In this document: positions 28,586 through 39,017 of the stretch, in pieces | Layout of the letters: each line of letters begins with the position of its first letter | Position numbering within the stretch: the first letter of the stretch is position 1 | NCBI RefSeq assembly: GCF_900112795.1 | Contig: NZ_FONA01000010.1 | Coordinates: forward strand, 100,576 to 164,575 | Source of the DNA: Thermophagus xiamenensis | GTDB taxonomy: Bacteria; Bacteroidota; Bacteroidia; Bacteroidales; Marinilabiliaceae | Length of the DNA: 64,000 nt | Reading direction: 5' to 3' | The notes under the pieces: generated by a model | The model's input: the letters and a program-made list of their open reading frames with translations, nothing else | Databases searched by the model: none | Told to the model about the DNA's origin: nothing | Translations under genes and position numbers: made by a program

Positions 28586-29114
28586 TAATGGGTAATAATA
28601 TCTACGATGAATTATTGCTATCATTAAGAAGATAAATTTAAGATAACCTTCCTCCCAGTTGACGCATAATTAGTGTATTTGTTAATAAAAAGGTGTTACT
28701 GCAATCTTTAGAATATGTTTTTTATTGAATTAGTTGATTTTGAAAAATTTTTTCAAATAAATATTTTAAAAGTAGAAAATACATTTTAATTTAGTCGCGT
28801 CAAAATAATATTGAAAAATTGATAAGTAACCCAATTGAAAATGAATGGGGATTTGAGTGTGATTATTGGTGTTGTAATTTTATATCTTAAGATGAATGCC
28901 TTGAAGTGTAATTGGAAAGATTTTTTACTATAAGGAAATACAACAGAAAATATCTTCATTATGCATCCTAAGAATTGACGCATATTTTAAACCATCTGAA
29001 AATGAAATAAAATTAGAAATGATGTTAGTTTCCCCCCAAAAAAATCAGGAAATTGATTTATTTAATGTTAAATGATAAAAATGTTGTTTGGGGTTAACTG
29101 AATAGAGAACGAAA
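28586..29114. promoter_or_regulatory. Upstream region of the ara operon
   Basis: This gene-free, AT-rich gap has three copies of TTGACGC: plus strand at 28659, minus strand at 28797-28803, and plus strand at 28975, the outer two extended to TTGACGCATA. Nearer the operon, ATTTAATGTTAAAT (29060-29073) is a 14-base palindrome with 6-bp arms that could be an AraR operator. No clean TAnnTTTG promoter was found. These assignments are tentative. Confidence 0.35.
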
Positions 29115-29801
29115 ATGAAAGATTTGTATAAAGCACATTCAAAACATTACCTGGCAGTAGATTGCGTGATTTTTGGCTATGAGGATTATGAACTTAAGTT
29201 GTTATTACATCGCCGTCCAATTGAACCCAGCAAAGGTGGTTGGTCTTTGATGGGCGGATTTTGTGGCAATAACGAGACGCTTGAAATGGCGGCTACCCGG
29301 GTATTGGAGCAAACCACAGGTCTTACTGACATATATCTGGAACAAGTGGCGGCATTCTCTGATCCAGGCAGGGACCCTGCTGCAAGAGTAGTGTCGGTAG
29401 CTTTTTATGCACTTATTCGGATCGATCAGCATGATGCAGAGAAGGTAAAAAACAATGGGGCTCAATGGTGGAATGTCAATGAAATACCGCCTCTAATTTT
29501 TGACCATCAGGAAATAGTGAGCAAGGCCAAAGAGCGGTTACAAATGAAAGCCAGCCTTGAACTTGTGGGTAAAGAATTATTACCTGAAAAATTCACACTG
29601 ATGCAACTACGGCGGTTGTATGAAGCCATTTATCAGCGCGAATTGGACCCAGGAAATTTCAGAAAGAAAGTACTTTCTCTCAATGTCCTTGAAAAAACCA
29701 ATACCAAAAATACTACCGAATCCAAAAAGGGCGCTTTTAATTATCGATTCCGAGATGATTCGGACCAGATTAACGGACATGAGCGGGTTATTAAGATATA
29801 A
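29115..29801 (+). CDS. araR: Nudix-related arabinose repressor AraR
   Basis: This 228-residue regulator has an N-terminal Nudix-like effector domain and a C-terminal winged helix (FTLMQLRRLYEAIYQ, LDPGNFRKKVL), the NrtR/AraR layout known in Bacteroidetes. The Nudix box is degenerate: in GFCGNNE-x7-RVLEQTTGL the catalytic REUxEE glutamates are mostly replaced. It is therefore likely a sensor of L-arabinose rather than a hydrolase. It leads the araA-araP-araD-araB genes, as in Bacteroides, where AraR represses arabinose genes until the sugar binds. Confidence 0.9.
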   Translation: MKDLYKAHSKHYLAVDCVIFGYEDYELKLLLHRRPIEPSKGGWSLMGGFCGNNETLEMAATRVLEQTTGLTDIYLEQVAAFSDPGRDPAARVVSVAFYALIRIDQHDAEKVKNNGAQWWNVNEIPPLIFDHQEIVSKAKERLQMKASLELVGKELLPEKFTLMQLRRLYEAIYQRELDPGNFRKKVLSLNVLEKTNTKNTTESKKGAFNYRFRDDSDQINGHERVIKI

Positions 29802-29834
29802 ATTGAACGGAATACGAACCTTTTAAAACCAAAG

Positions 29835-31343
29835 ATGATGCAGGAACTAAAAAAATTTGAAGTCTGGTTTGTGACAGGAAGCCAGCATTTATATGGTGAT
29901 GAAACTTTAAGACAAGTAGACGCCCATTCGAAAACGATTGCAGAAGCACTTAACCAATCTTCAGAAATTCCTGTCAGTGTAGTTTTTAAACCGGTGGTAA
30001 CTACCCCTGAGGCGATTTATAATGTGTGTATGGATGCCAATCGCAAAGACAATTGCATTGGTCTGATAACCTGGATGCATACATTTTCACCGGCCAAAAT
30101 GTGGATAGCAGGTTTGAAAATTCTCCAAAAGCCGTTTGTGCATTTGCATACCCAATTTAACAGGGATATCCCCTGGTCGGAGATCGATATGGACTTTATG
30201 AATCTAAACCAGTCGGCTCATGGGGGTCGCGAGTTTGGGTTTATGGTAAGCCGTATGCGCAAAAACCGGAAAGTGGTTGTAGGACACTGGCAAGAGGCCG
30301 ACGTCCAGCGTCAGTTAGGTGTTTGGGCTCGAGCGGCTGTGGGGTTCCATACCATGAAACATCTAAAAGTGGCACGTTTTGGAGATAATATGCGCAATGT
30401 GGCAGTTACCGAAGGGGATAAAGTGGAAGCACAAATTCGTTTTGGAATGGATGTGAAGGGGTATGGTATATGCGACCTGGCAGACGTGGTAGCTACCATT
30501 CAAGATACCGATATAGATGCCTTATGTGCTGATATTGAAGAAAAATATGAGGTGGCAGATGAACTTAAGAAAGGAGCTTCCAAACATGAATCGTTGCGAG
30601 AGTCTTGTCGAATTGAACTGGGGCTTCGTAAATTTCTTGAAGAGGGTGGATTTAATGCTTTTACAACAACCTTTGAAGATTTGCACGGTTTTAAACAACT
30701 ACCCGGTTTTGCGGTACAACGATTGATGGCCGATGGCTATGGCTTTGGTGCAGAAGGCGACTGGAAAACTGCTGCACTGACCCATGTGATGAAAGTGATG
30801 GCTACTGGGCTGGAAGGAGGAACTTCATTCATGGAGGATTATACATACCATCTCGATCCTTCCGGACAAAAAGTTTTGGGAGCTCATATGCTCGAAATCT
30901 GTGAATCCATTGCTGAAAATACCCCCAGGGTAGAAATACATCCTTTGGGAATAGGGGGGAAAGAAGATCCAGTACGGTCTCGGTTTTCAGTAGCTGCCGG
31001 TCCGGCTATTAATGCTTCTATAATGGATATGGGTAATCGATTCCGTTTAGTGGTAAATTCTGTTGAGGTTGTTAAACAGGAACATCCGATGCCGAAACTT
31101 CCGGTAGCCAGTGCTTTATGGGTGCCTAAACCAGATATGAAAACGGGTGTTACCGCATGGATTTTGGCGGGTGGAGCTCATCACACAGTCTTCAGTAAAG
31201 CCTTGACCGCCGAATATATGGAGGACTTTGCTGAGATGGCCAATATAGAATATTTGCATATTGGCGAAGGAACTACGGTGAGTGAATTCAAAAAAGAATT
31301 AAGATGGAATGACCTGTATTACCATTTGAACCAGGGAATTTAA
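29835..31343 (+). CDS. araA: L-arabinose isomerase
   Basis: This 502-residue cytoplasmic enzyme converts L-arabinose to L-ribulose and needs Mn2+. The start ([20 protein letters not shown]) and the internal segment [16 protein letters not shown] are diagnostic for the family. The metal ligands fit the [12 protein letters not shown] and [12 protein letters not shown] regions and the late His in GGAHHTVF. It follows araR by 33 bases. The first Met of MMQELKKFE is used; the second Met is equally possible. Confidence 0.97.
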   Translation: MMQELKKFEVWFVTGSQHLYGDETLRQVDAHSKTIAEALNQSSEIPVSVVFKPVVTTPEAIYNVCMDANRKDNCIGLITWMHTFSPAKMWIAGLKILQKPFVHLHTQFNRDIPWSEIDMDFMNLNQSAHGGREFGFMVSRMRKNRKVVVGHWQEADVQRQLGVWARAAVGFHTMKHLKVARFGDNMRNVAVTEGDKVEAQIRFGMDVKGYGICDLADVVATIQDTDIDALCADIEEKYEVADELKKGASKHESLRESCRIELGLRKFLEEGGFNAFTTTFEDLHGFKQLPGFAVQRLMADGYGFGAEGDWKTAALTHVMKVMATGLEGGTSFMEDYTYHLDPSGQKVLGAHMLEICESIAENTPRVEIHPLGIGGKEDPVRSRFSVAAGPAINASIMDMGNRFRLVVNSVEVVKQEHPMPKLPVASALWVPKPDMKTGVTAWILAGGAHHTVFSKALTAEYMEDFAEMANIEYLHIGEGTTVSEFKKELRWNDLYYHLNQGI

Positions 31344-31373
31344 GTTTAATATATAATTAAAATTGACCGAATT

Positions 31374-33179
31374 ATGGAATCAGCTTTTGCAACGCTTGAC
31401 TGGATTATTTTTGCAGTATATGCCTTTGTTATTCTGGGGATGGGGCTTATTATTTCGAAAGGGAAAAAGGGAGTTCAAAAAACCGCCCAGGATTATTTTC
31501 TGGCTAATAAATCACTTACGTGGTGGGCCATTGGAGCTTCTTTAATTGCGGCAAATATTTCAGCCGAGCAGTTTATTGGGATGTCGGGTTCTGGGTATGC
31601 CCTGGGAATTGGTATTGCTTGTTATGAGTGGATTGCTGCCGGATCACTTATTGTTATCGCTAAGTATTTTATCCCTATCTTCATTGAAAAGAAGATTTAT
31701 ACCATGCCCCAGTTTTTGGCGCAGCGGTATTCGAAAGGTGTGAGTACCGCCTTTGCCATCTTCTGGTTGCTAGTGTACATTTTTGTTAACCTCACTTCCA
31801 TTACTTACATGGGAGCCTTAGCCATGCAGACCATTCTGGGTATTCCATTGATTTACGGAATCGTTGGACTGGCTTTGTTTTCAGGTATTTATTCCATTTA
31901 CGGAGGTTTGAAAGCTGTTGCCTGGACCGATGTTATTCAGGTGGTATTTCTGATTTTTGGAGGTCTGGTGACTACCTACGTGGCGTTAGATGCAGTTGGC
32001 GGATTGGAAGGTGGACCGGTAACTGGATTTCGTAACTTGTTCGAAGGTGCCCGTGACCATTTTCATATGATTGCCACAGCAGATAAATTGCCAGAAGTAT
32101 TTAAGGATTTGCCGGGTCTAGGGATCATCCTTGGCGGAATATGGTTGACCAATTTTGGGTACTGGGGTTTTAATCAATATATTATCCAAAAGGGGCTGGC
32201 GGCCAAATCCATACCTGAAGCAAAGCGGGGATTGTTGTTTGGTGCCTATCTGAAAATACTGATCCCTCTGATAGTTGTCATTCCCGGTATTGCAGCCTAC
32301 TATCTTGATATGAATACTGCCGAACAATTAATTGGAAAACCTGATGAGGCTTATCCTTTTCTTTTGGCAAAGCATATGCCTGTGGGCGTGAGAGGCGTTG
32401 CTTTTGCTGCTCTTGCTGCCGCCATTGTTTCTTCGTTGGCTTCGATGATCAATTCCACATCAACTATTTTCACGGTTGACATTTATAAACCTTATTTTAA
32501 TCCCAATGCCACGGATAAACAACAGGTTCTTGTTGGAAGAATTGTTGCCTTTGCTGCCCTCTTTATTGCCGTTTTTATCGCGCCAATGTTGAACAATCTT
32601 GGGCAAGCCTTCCAATACATTCAAGAGTACACCGGTTTTATTTATCCTGGCGTAGTTGTTGTGTTCTTTATGGGATTGTTTTGGCGTCAAGCAACCAACC
32701 GGGCTGCTTTATGGACCGCAATTCTTACTTTGCCTCTTGGATTTGGTTTTAAATTTGGATTTCCCAATATGCCGTGGATGATGCGTATGGGATATGTTTT
32801 TATTGTGCTTGTTTTTGTTGCTACCATTATTACCTTTTACGACAAAAAAGTCTGGACTACAGAAACGAAACATGTGGTTCGACCAGGTTTCATTCGTGGC
32901 GGTTATGTAATGATTATTCTTGGCATTATTTCCGCTATTGTGGGTTTTGTTGGCATTAATATCTATTACCTGAATAATTTGGGAATTGAAAGTATTTTTA
33001 TGTTGGCGGCAGCTTTCTTGTTTGTCGGTACTATTCTTATTTCCAATGAAAAGATCATTGCTGCCGACAAAATGGCCATCGAAACTGATCCGAAAAGTTT
33101 TAAAACCGGCAGAGCCTTTAATATTGGTGCTGTTGGAATTATTGTTATTCTTGGTTTATTGTATGGTGTGTTCTGGTAA
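31374..33179 (+). CDS. araP: Sodium/sugar symporter of the SSS family (arabinose transporter)
   Basis: The 601-residue inner-membrane protein has about fourteen hydrophobic helices. It opens with [20 protein letters not shown] and [16 protein letters not shown], the vSGLT-like sodium-sugar symporter signature. It includes [35 protein letters not shown] (sodium-site region) and [12 protein letters not shown]. Its position between araA and araD matches the Bacteroides AraP arrangement. It probably imports free L-arabinose across the inner membrane using sodium. The substrate is inferred from context. Confidence 0.93.
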   Translation: MESAFATLDWIIFAVYAFVILGMGLIISKGKKGVQKTAQDYFLANKSLTWWAIGASLIAANISAEQFIGMSGSGYALGIGIACYEWIAAGSLIVIAKYFIPIFIEKKIYTMPQFLAQRYSKGVSTAFAIFWLLVYIFVNLTSITYMGALAMQTILGIPLIYGIVGLALFSGIYSIYGGLKAVAWTDVIQVVFLIFGGLVTTYVALDAVGGLEGGPVTGFRNLFEGARDHFHMIATADKLPEVFKDLPGLGIILGGIWLTNFGYWGFNQYIIQKGLAAKSIPEAKRGLLFGAYLKILIPLIVVIPGIAAYYLDMNTAEQLIGKPDEAYPFLLAKHMPVGVRGVAFAALAAAIVSSLASMINSTSTIFTVDIYKPYFNPNATDKQQVLVGRIVAFAALFIAVFIAPMLNNLGQAFQYIQEYTGFIYPGVVVVFFMGLFWRQATNRAALWTAILTLPLGFGFKFGFPNMPWMMRMGYVFIVLVFVATIITFYDKKVWTTETKHVVRPGFIRGGYVMIILGIISAIVGFVGINIYYLNNLGIESIFMLAAAFLFVGTILISNEKIIAADKMAIETDPKSFKTGRAFNIGAVGIIVILGLLYGVFW

Positions 33180-33193
33180 AAAAGGATAAACGT

Positions 33194-33883
33194 ATGGATT
33201 TAAAACAATTGAAAGAAGAAGTATTTCAGGCTAATTTGGATTTGGTGCGTCATAACTTGGTCATATTTACGTGGGGTAATGTGAGTGCCATTGATCGTGA
33301 AAACGGACTAGTTGTTATTAAACCCAGCGGTGTTGCCTATGATCATATGACAGCTGAAGACATGGTTGTTGTAGATCTTGAGGGTAAGGTTGTTGAGGGT
33401 CACTTGAAACCTTCGTCTGATACTCCTACTCATATTGAGTTGTATAAGCATTTTAAGGAAATAGGCGGAGTGGTTCATACCCACTCTACCTATGCCACGG
33501 CATGGGCTCAGGCTGGCAAAAATATTCCAATACTGGGAACCACACATGCCGATTATTTTGCCGACGATATACCTTGTACAAGGGATATGTTTCGTCAAGA
33601 GGTGGAAGGAGAATATGAAAAAGATACCGGAACAGTGATTGTGGAAACCTTTCACGGGAAAAACCCTAATCACATTCCTGGTGTGATAGTAAAAAACCAT
33701 GGTCCTTTTTCATGGGGAAAGGATGCCCATGAAGCGGTTCATAACAGTGTGGTTATGGAACAAGTGGCCAAAATGGCTTTTGTGAGTTTAATGGTAAATC
33801 CAAATGCCTCGATGAACCCTTTGCTTACAAAAAAACATTTTGACCGGAAGCATGGTGCCAACGCTTATTACGGGCAATCATAA
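33194..33883 (+). CDS. araD: L-ribulose-5-phosphate 4-epimerase
   Basis: The 229-residue class II aldolase-family enzyme converts L-ribulose 5-phosphate to D-xylulose 5-phosphate, feeding the pentose phosphate pathway. The zinc ligands are in [16 protein letters not shown] (two His) and the later [11 protein letters not shown]is. TWGNVSAID and [11 protein letters not shown] form the substrate and phosphate site. Its length matches the E. coli enzyme. It starts 14 bases after araP and precedes araB by 53 bases. Confidence 0.97.
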   Translation: MDLKQLKEEVFQANLDLVRHNLVIFTWGNVSAIDRENGLVVIKPSGVAYDHMTAEDMVVVDLEGKVVEGHLKPSSDTPTHIELYKHFKEIGGVVHTHSTYATAWAQAGKNIPILGTTHADYFADDIPCTRDMFRQEVEGEYEKDTGTVIVETFHGKNPNHIPGVIVKNHGPFSWGKDAHEAVHNSVVMEQVAKMAFVSLMVNPNASMNPLLTKKHFDRKHGANAYYGQS

Positions 33884-33936
33884 AATACTTGGAAAACGAG
33901 AAATGACCGAAAACCAATGATCAAAAACTGATAATA

Positions 33937-35607
33937 ATGAGCTCAAAAAAATATGTTATAGGATTGGATTATGGGTCTGATTCAGCGCGAGCCGTAATTG
34001 TGGATACCCAGACAGGTGAAGAAGTATCCCAATCGGTACAGTATTATCCCCGATGGATGGAAGGAAAATATTGTAATCCAGCTGCTAACCAGTATCGGCA
34101 ACACCCTCTGGACTATATTGAAGTTCTGGAAAATACTGTGAATAACGCACTAAAAGAGGCCGGAAAAGAGGTTGCCCAAAATGTCGTTGGATTATCTTTT
34201 GACACCACTGGGAGCACCCCAGTCCTGGTGGATAAGGAAGGTGTACCTTTGGCTTTGAGACCTGAGTTTGCCGATAATCCCAATGCCATGTTTATACTAT
34301 GGAAAGATCATACTGCCGTTAAAGAGGCGGCGGAGATTAATGAACTGGCTAAAAAGTGGGAAGAAGATTATACCAAGTATGAAGGGGGCATCTATTCCTC
34401 TGAATGGGTATGGGCCAAAGTACTTCATGTATTAAGGGAAGATCAGGCAGTGAGGGAAGCTGCCTATTCCTGGATTGAACATGCCGACTGGATGCCCGCG
34501 CTGATAACTGGCACAGAACGACCTGATAAAGTGATTCGCAGTCGTTGCGCTGCAGGGCATAAGGCCATGTGGCACGAGAGCTGGGGTGGGCTACCACCTG
34601 AAGAGTTTTTTATAGCTTTGGATCCCTTGTTGAAAGGATTTCGGGAAAGATTGTATAGCAATACCTGGCCAAGTGATACGAAAGTTGGCACCCTAACTGC
34701 CGAATGGGCTCAGCGCTTGGGTCTTAGCACGGATGTAGTGGTAGGTGTAAGTGCCTTTGATTGCCACATGGGAGCTGTTGGGGGGGGAGCTACCCCTAAT
34801 GTGCTGGCCAGGGCTATTGGAACGTCCACCTGTGATATTATGATTGCCGAATATGATCAAATAGGAGATAAACTTATTGCAGGGATTTGTGGGCAGGTTG
34901 ACGGTTCTGTAGTACCGGGGTATGTTGGGCTTGAAGCGGGTCAATCTGGATTTGGAGATATTTATGCATGGTTCAAAAATGTTTTGGCCTGGCCGTTGAA
35001 CAGGGTATTGGCAGAAAGTAAATTCTTGGACGGGGAGACCAAACAAAAGTTGATCGAAGAAACCGTTGATCAAATTATTCCACGTTTGAGTGCAGAGGCC
35101 AGTAGAATACCAATTGAAGAGTCCACCATTTTGGCTACCGATTGGATGAACGGACGGAGAACACCGGATGCCAACCAGGAAGTAACCGGAACAATTACGG
35201 GTTTGACTCTCGGTTCTACGGCCCCAAGGATATTCAGGGCATTGGTGGAAGCCACCGCCTTTGGCTCTAAAGCCATAGTGGAGCGTTTCCGTGATGAAGG
35301 GGTTGAACTAAAAGGTGTGATAGGTTTGGGAGGTGTTGCGCGTAAGTCTCCTTTTGTTATGCAAACGTTGGCTGATGTTTTGAATATGCCGATAAAAATT
35401 GCTGCCACCGAGCAAACTTGTGCCGTAGGGGCAGCTATGTTTGCTTCAGTGGTGGCCGGTATCTATCCCAACGTTGTAGAAGCCCAAAAACAGATGGGAC
35501 AGGGATTTGAAAAAGAATATTTCCCAAATCCCGAAAATGCTGAAAAATATGAAGCTATTTATAAAAAATATCTGAAATTGGGTCATTTTACCGAAAACGA
35601 ACTGTAG
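33937..35607 (+). CDS. araB: Ribulokinase
   Basis: The 556-residue FGGY-family kinase phosphorylates L-ribulose. IGLDYGSDSARAVIVDTQTG is the N-terminal ATPase phosphate motif. GLSFDTTGSTPVLVD, WKDHTA and GVSAFDCHMGAVGGG are ribulokinase-specific, with the catalytic Asp in the last. GVIGLGGVARKSPFVMQTLA is the C-terminal FGGY signature. It is the last gene of the catabolic operon and is followed by a strong terminator. Together with AraA and AraD it completes the pathway from L-arabinose to xylulose 5-phosphate. Confidence 0.97.
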   Translation: MSSKKYVIGLDYGSDSARAVIVDTQTGEEVSQSVQYYPRWMEGKYCNPAANQYRQHPLDYIEVLENTVNNALKEAGKEVAQNVVGLSFDTTGSTPVLVDKEGVPLALRPEFADNPNAMFILWKDHTAVKEAAEINELAKKWEEDYTKYEGGIYSSEWVWAKVLHVLREDQAVREAAYSWIEHADWMPALITGTERPDKVIRSRCAAGHKAMWHESWGGLPPEEFFIALDPLLKGFRERLYSNTWPSDTKVGTLTAEWAQRLGLSTDVVVGVSAFDCHMGAVGGGATPNVLARAIGTSTCDIMIAEYDQIGDKLIAGICGQVDGSVVPGYVGLEAGQSGFGDIYAWFKNVLAWPLNRVLAESKFLDGETKQKLIEETVDQIIPRLSAEASRIPIEESTILATDWMNGRRTPDANQEVTGTITGLTLGSTAPRIFRALVEATAFGSKAIVERFRDEGVELKGVIGLGGVARKSPFVMQTLADVLNMPIKIAATEQTCAVGAAMFASVVAGIYPNVVEAQKQMGQGFEKEYFPNPENAEKYEAIYKKYLKLGHFTENEL

Positions 35608-35668
35608 AACAAGTAAAAAATTGGATGTGGGAGAGAAGGGAGTATTGTTTATTTTAAGTTATTGAAAA

Positions 35669-35691
35669 GACCGGGTTTTCCCGGTTTTTTT
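35669..35691 (+). terminator. Terminator of the ara operon
   Basis: GACCGGG - TTTT - CCCGGT gives a 6-bp GC-rich stem with a TTTT loop and a seven-T tail, 62 bases after the araB stop codon. Confidence 0.88.
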
Positions 35692-36349
35692 ATGACATTA
35701 TTCAAAAAAATACACGCTATTTTTTGCAATAAATAATTATGTAATTGGGGAAGGGAAATCTTAGGGCTGTATATATTCATTTCTCAATTGAATAAGTATA
35801 AATGACTCTGTTTTAAAAAGTATGTCTTAAAAAAAGTCTTTTCATGTTAGTTTTTCTGAGTGAAAAAAAGAAAAGAATCTAAAAGAATAAACCTAATGGA
35901 TTAACAACGGTACAATTAATAGATTGATAAAAGTTCTTTTGTTAGTTCCTTTAGAAAACTAATGGATTATCAAAAGTACAATTAATAAGGGTAAAAAAGG
36001 AAACATTTAACCAAGGTGAAAGACCTGTTGGCTAGTTGAATTGATGTTAGAAAGCCTAATGTAGTCAGACGTCTTGTCAATATAAATTCTAAATTTCTAA
36101 TGATTTTTTACCTTAATCGATAAATTACTTTAATTCTTTTCCGTTGCCCACTGGTAATTTTCTAATGAATACCTAAGGAAAAAAATAAATATTGGAATGC
36201 GATTTATTTTCCTAATCATGGTTCCCGGGGTATGGAAAATGTTGATCGTAAGTATAGTCCGAATCATTAATCTGTGCTTAACGCTAATTAACTAGAAGAA
36301 TTGCCCCGCGAAGAACAAAATGTTTATTTCCTTTAGGATAGTTATTGGG
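35692..36349. other. Gene-free gap between araB and GH51 with an imperfect direct repeat
   Basis: No gene is seen in this AT-rich stretch between two converging units. A 29-base direct repeat, beginning CTAATGGATTA and ending GTACAATTAATA, lies at 35893-35921 and 35959-35987 with four mismatches, 66 bases apart. No promoter or RNA fold was recognised around it. Confidence 0.5.
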
Positions 36350-36391
36350 AAAAGGTTGACCAAGTGCATATTTGCATTGGTCAACCTTTTT
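36350..36391 (-). terminator. Long-stem terminator of the GH51 gene
   Basis: AAAAGGTTGACCAA and TTGGTCAACCTTTT pair perfectly around an inner TGCA-TATT-TGCA hairpin, giving about 18 bp of stem. On the minus strand it lies 14 bases after the GH51 stop and ends in TTTT. The fold is symmetrical and could also block readthrough from the left. Confidence 0.75.
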
Positions 36392-36404
36392 ATGTATTTA
36401 TTTT

Positions 36405-37952
36405 CTATTGTATTTCCAATGTTACAATGGAATGGGGTGGTAACGTAACACTCAGTTTTTCTTTTTTGAGTCTGAAATCCGAGAAATGTTCCGGTTTCAC
36501 TACATCTGGATTTTCGAAAGTATTCACCGAATTAATTTGGGGCGCAGTTAAAATTACAGCATTTGTTACGTTTTTAACCTTTGCTCCTTCCAAATCCACT
36601 TCTATGGTTTTGCTTTCATTAGGATTGAGGTTACTTAGGCTAATATTTATTTTTCCATCTTTTTGTGAGGCGGTCCCGCTAAGTGCTGGAATAGTTTCGT
36701 TGCCAAATTTATAATCTTCACATTTGAGCATGACGGGGATATAAGTTGCATTCTGATGCACTTTGTACATATTGAAAATATGATAGGTGGGAGTTAGTAC
36801 CATTTGGTCATCTTTGGTAAGAATCATTGCCTGAAGAACATTAACCATTTGAGCGATGTTTGCCATCTGTACCCGGTCACAATGTTTGTGAAAGATATCA
36901 AATGTGGTTGCAGCGATCAGGGCATCACGCATTGAGTTTTGCTGATAGAGAAAACCTGGGGTTGAACCAGGCTCAGGATCAGTCCAGATGCCCCACTCAT
37001 CAACCATTAGGGGAATTCTTTTTTGCGGATCATATTTATCCATAATGGCTGAATGTTTTGAAATAAGTTCATCCATGTGAAGAGAGTGTTTAAGAGCACT
37101 AAAGTAAAGTTCTTCACCAAAGTCTGTTGCCGAAGATTTATTGCCCCAATTGCCCGTGGCAATGGTATAGTAATGAACCGAAAGTGCATCCATATGTCGC
37201 GCTGCCCTGCTCATCACCACATCTGTCCAGTTATAGTCTGTACCATTAGCTCCACATCCTATACGTTTAAATTTTCTTTGTCCGTACAGATTAGCATATA
37301 ACGAATAACGTCGGAGAAGGTCACTATAGTACTCTGGCCGCATTTCTCCACCACAACCCCAACTTTCGTTTCCTATACCCAGAAATTTTACGTCCCATGG
37401 ATCTTCTCTACCGTTTTCTCTGCGCCAATTAGCCATGGGGACATCTTCGTCCGAAGTCATGTATTCAATCCATTCTACCATCTCTTCAACCGTGCCGCTT
37501 CCCACATTGACGGATACATAAGGATCAGCTCCTAATATTTCGCATAGGTTCAAAAATTCATGTGTTCCGAAGCTGTTGTCTTCGATCACTCCACCCCAGA
37601 AATAATTTTTGATTTTTGGACGGTTTTCAACAGGGCCAACTCCGTCTTTCCAATGGTAGGTATCTGCAAAACATCCCCCTGGCCATCGTAATACTGGTAT
37701 ATTCAATTCTTTCAAAGCTTCCAGAATATCTTTTCTATAACCGTTGATATTCGGAATATCTGAATCGGGACCTACCCAGATTCCATCGTAAATACAACGT
37801 CCAAGGTGCTCAGCAAAATGACCATAAATGTTTTTATTGATCGTCAGGGTAGCATGGTCAAAATCCAATGTCATTTTGTTTTGTGATGTGGCCCCAGGTA
37901 GATGAAATAGGCCAATAACCGAAAGTGTAAAAATTAATTGCCTTAGTTTCAT
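36405..37952 (-). CDS. GH51 alpha-L-arabinofuranosidase, secreted
   Basis: This 515-residue retaining enzyme releases terminal alpha-L-arabinofuranose. The signal peptide ends near PGATSQ, so it is periplasmic. The family markers are IYGHFAEHLGRCIYDGIW, VLRWPGGCFADTYHW, GIGNESWGCGG with the acid/base Glu, and PLMVDEWGIW with the nucleophile Glu. A C-terminal beta-sandwich follows. The length is normal for bacterial GH51. It stands alone on the minus strand, divergent from the ECF sigma gene, so the two share a 456-base control region. Confidence 0.95.
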   Translation of the reverse strand: MKLRQLIFTLSVIGLFHLPGATSQNKMTLDFDHATLTINKNIYGHFAEHLGRCIYDGIWVGPDSDIPNINGYRKDILEALKELNIPVLRWPGGCFADTYHWKDGVGPVENRPKIKNYFWGGVIEDNSFGTHEFLNLCEILGADPYVSVNVGSGTVEEMVEWIEYMTSDEDVPMANWRRENGREDPWDVKFLGIGNESWGCGGEMRPEYYSDLLRRYSLYANLYGQRKFKRIGCGANGTDYNWTDVVMSRAARHMDALSVHYYTIATGNWGNKSSATDFGEELYFSALKHSLHMDELISKHSAIMDKYDPQKRIPLMVDEWGIWTDPEPGSTPGFLYQQNSMRDALIAATTFDIFHKHCDRVQMANIAQMVNVLQAMILTKDDQMVLTPTYHIFNMYKVHQNATYIPVMLKCEDYKFGNETIPALSGTASQKDGKINISLSNLNPNESKTIEVDLEGAKVKNVTNAVILTAPQINSVNTFENPDVVKPEHFSDFRLKKEKLSVTLPPHSIVTLEIQ

Positions 37953-38408
37953 GTTTGCAAATTTTTGTAATTTGACTTAATAATTAATTAGAATTCAATT
38001 TTTGTGAATTATTTATTGTGACTTACTTTCCAATTGCTACTTCGCTCGATTCATCTATTTATAATTTCAATTTATTGATTAATTAATAACTGTTAAACCA
38101 TTACTTATTTGCAAAATAAATAACTGTTAACATAGATAGAGGTGATAATCGGTGCTTTTTGGTGGACAAATGTTTCCTAATTTCATAAAGTTTTTTGATT
38201 GTTCTTTTTAGTTAGTTCATTTATAGGTGTTTAATTGTGATAATTTGAGATTTTAGAGAATTTGTTGAAATATCACAAAATGTTTTCTGCGTTAACCGAA
38301 TATTCATTTTCTTTGGGGTAAATTTATTACATTATTTTTGAAAATTTTATAAATAAAGAGTGTTTTTTACTTTTAAATATATTTTAATAGTTTTGTATCA
38401 TGATTTGA
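37953..38408. promoter_or_regulatory. Divergent control region between GH51 and the ECF sigma gene
   Basis: This AT-rich gap contains the 12-mer AATAACTGTTAA twice in direct orientation (38085-38096 and 38119-38130, 34 bases apart). TAGTTTTG at 38388-38395 matches the -7 consensus TAnnTTTG just before the sigma gene. If it is used, the transcript would begin about at the first ATG and favour the later ATGs of that gene. The assignments are tentative. Confidence 0.4.
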
Positions 38409-39017
38409 ATGGTAGGGAAAAGAATGAATCCAATGAGCAACAGTTTTGATATTAATGCTTTGCAAGAGGGAAAGAAAGAAGCATTTGAAGAGGTTTATAA
38501 TGACCTGTTTGATATGCTGTATTGTCTTGCTTTGGGATATATTGGAAAGAGAGAAGTCGCGGTTGAAATGGTACAGGATGCTTTCATGAAATTATGGGAG
38601 AACCGATATGAATTGAGAAAGAGTACCAATATTAAAAATTACCTTTATACCATAACCAAAAATAATTGTTTAAATCATCTGAGACACCAGGAAATAATTA
38701 ATCGCGGAAACAGGGATTACTTAATACCAGAATTACATTACCAACAGGAAGCATTGGCCCGTTTACCGGATTCCTTTGTCAAGTTAGAGGAGTTAATGAA
38801 GGAGGTGGAGCGGGCTATAGACCTTCTTCCACCAGATATTGCTAAGACCTTCCGTTTAAGCCGTTTCGAGGGATTAACATATTCCGAAATTGCTAAACAG
38901 CAGAATATCAGTCCTAAAACAGTCGAAGCTAGGATTTCTAAAGCACTTCAGTTTCTTCGTTGTGAGTTAAAGGATTATCTCCCGTTGATTGAACTGCTAT
39001 TTATGATACGTTTCTGA
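38409..39017 (+). CDS. ECF RNA polymerase sigma factor (Bacteroidetes SusC-linked type)
   Basis: The 202-residue protein has sigma-70 region 2 (FEEVYNDLFDMLYCLALGYI, then AVEMVQDAFMKLWENR) and region 4 (SRFEGLTYSEIAKQQNISPKTVEARISKAL). The downstream FecR-like anti-sigma and STN-bearing SusC form the classical three-part relay. Substrate capture by the outer-membrane transporter frees the sigma factor to transcribe its own locus. The start could be the ATG at 38409, 38424 or 38433. A candidate -7 box ends at 38395, which makes the later ones attractive. Confidence 0.93.
   Translation: MVGKRMNPMSNSFDINALQEGKKEAFEEVYNDLFDMLYCLALGYIGKREVAVEMVQDAFMKLWENRYELRKSTNIKNYLYTITKNNCLNHLRHQEIINRGNRDYLIPELHYQQEALARLPDSFVKLEELMKEVERAIDLLPPDIAKTFRLSRFEGLTYSEIAKQQNISPKTVEARISKALQFLRCELKDYLPLIELLFMIRF

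Noticed and set aside
29080..29105. A shared GTTAAC-type operator linking the araR promoter and the GH51/sigma region
   Set aside because: The common word is only 6-7 bases in AT-rich DNA; too short to support a claim.
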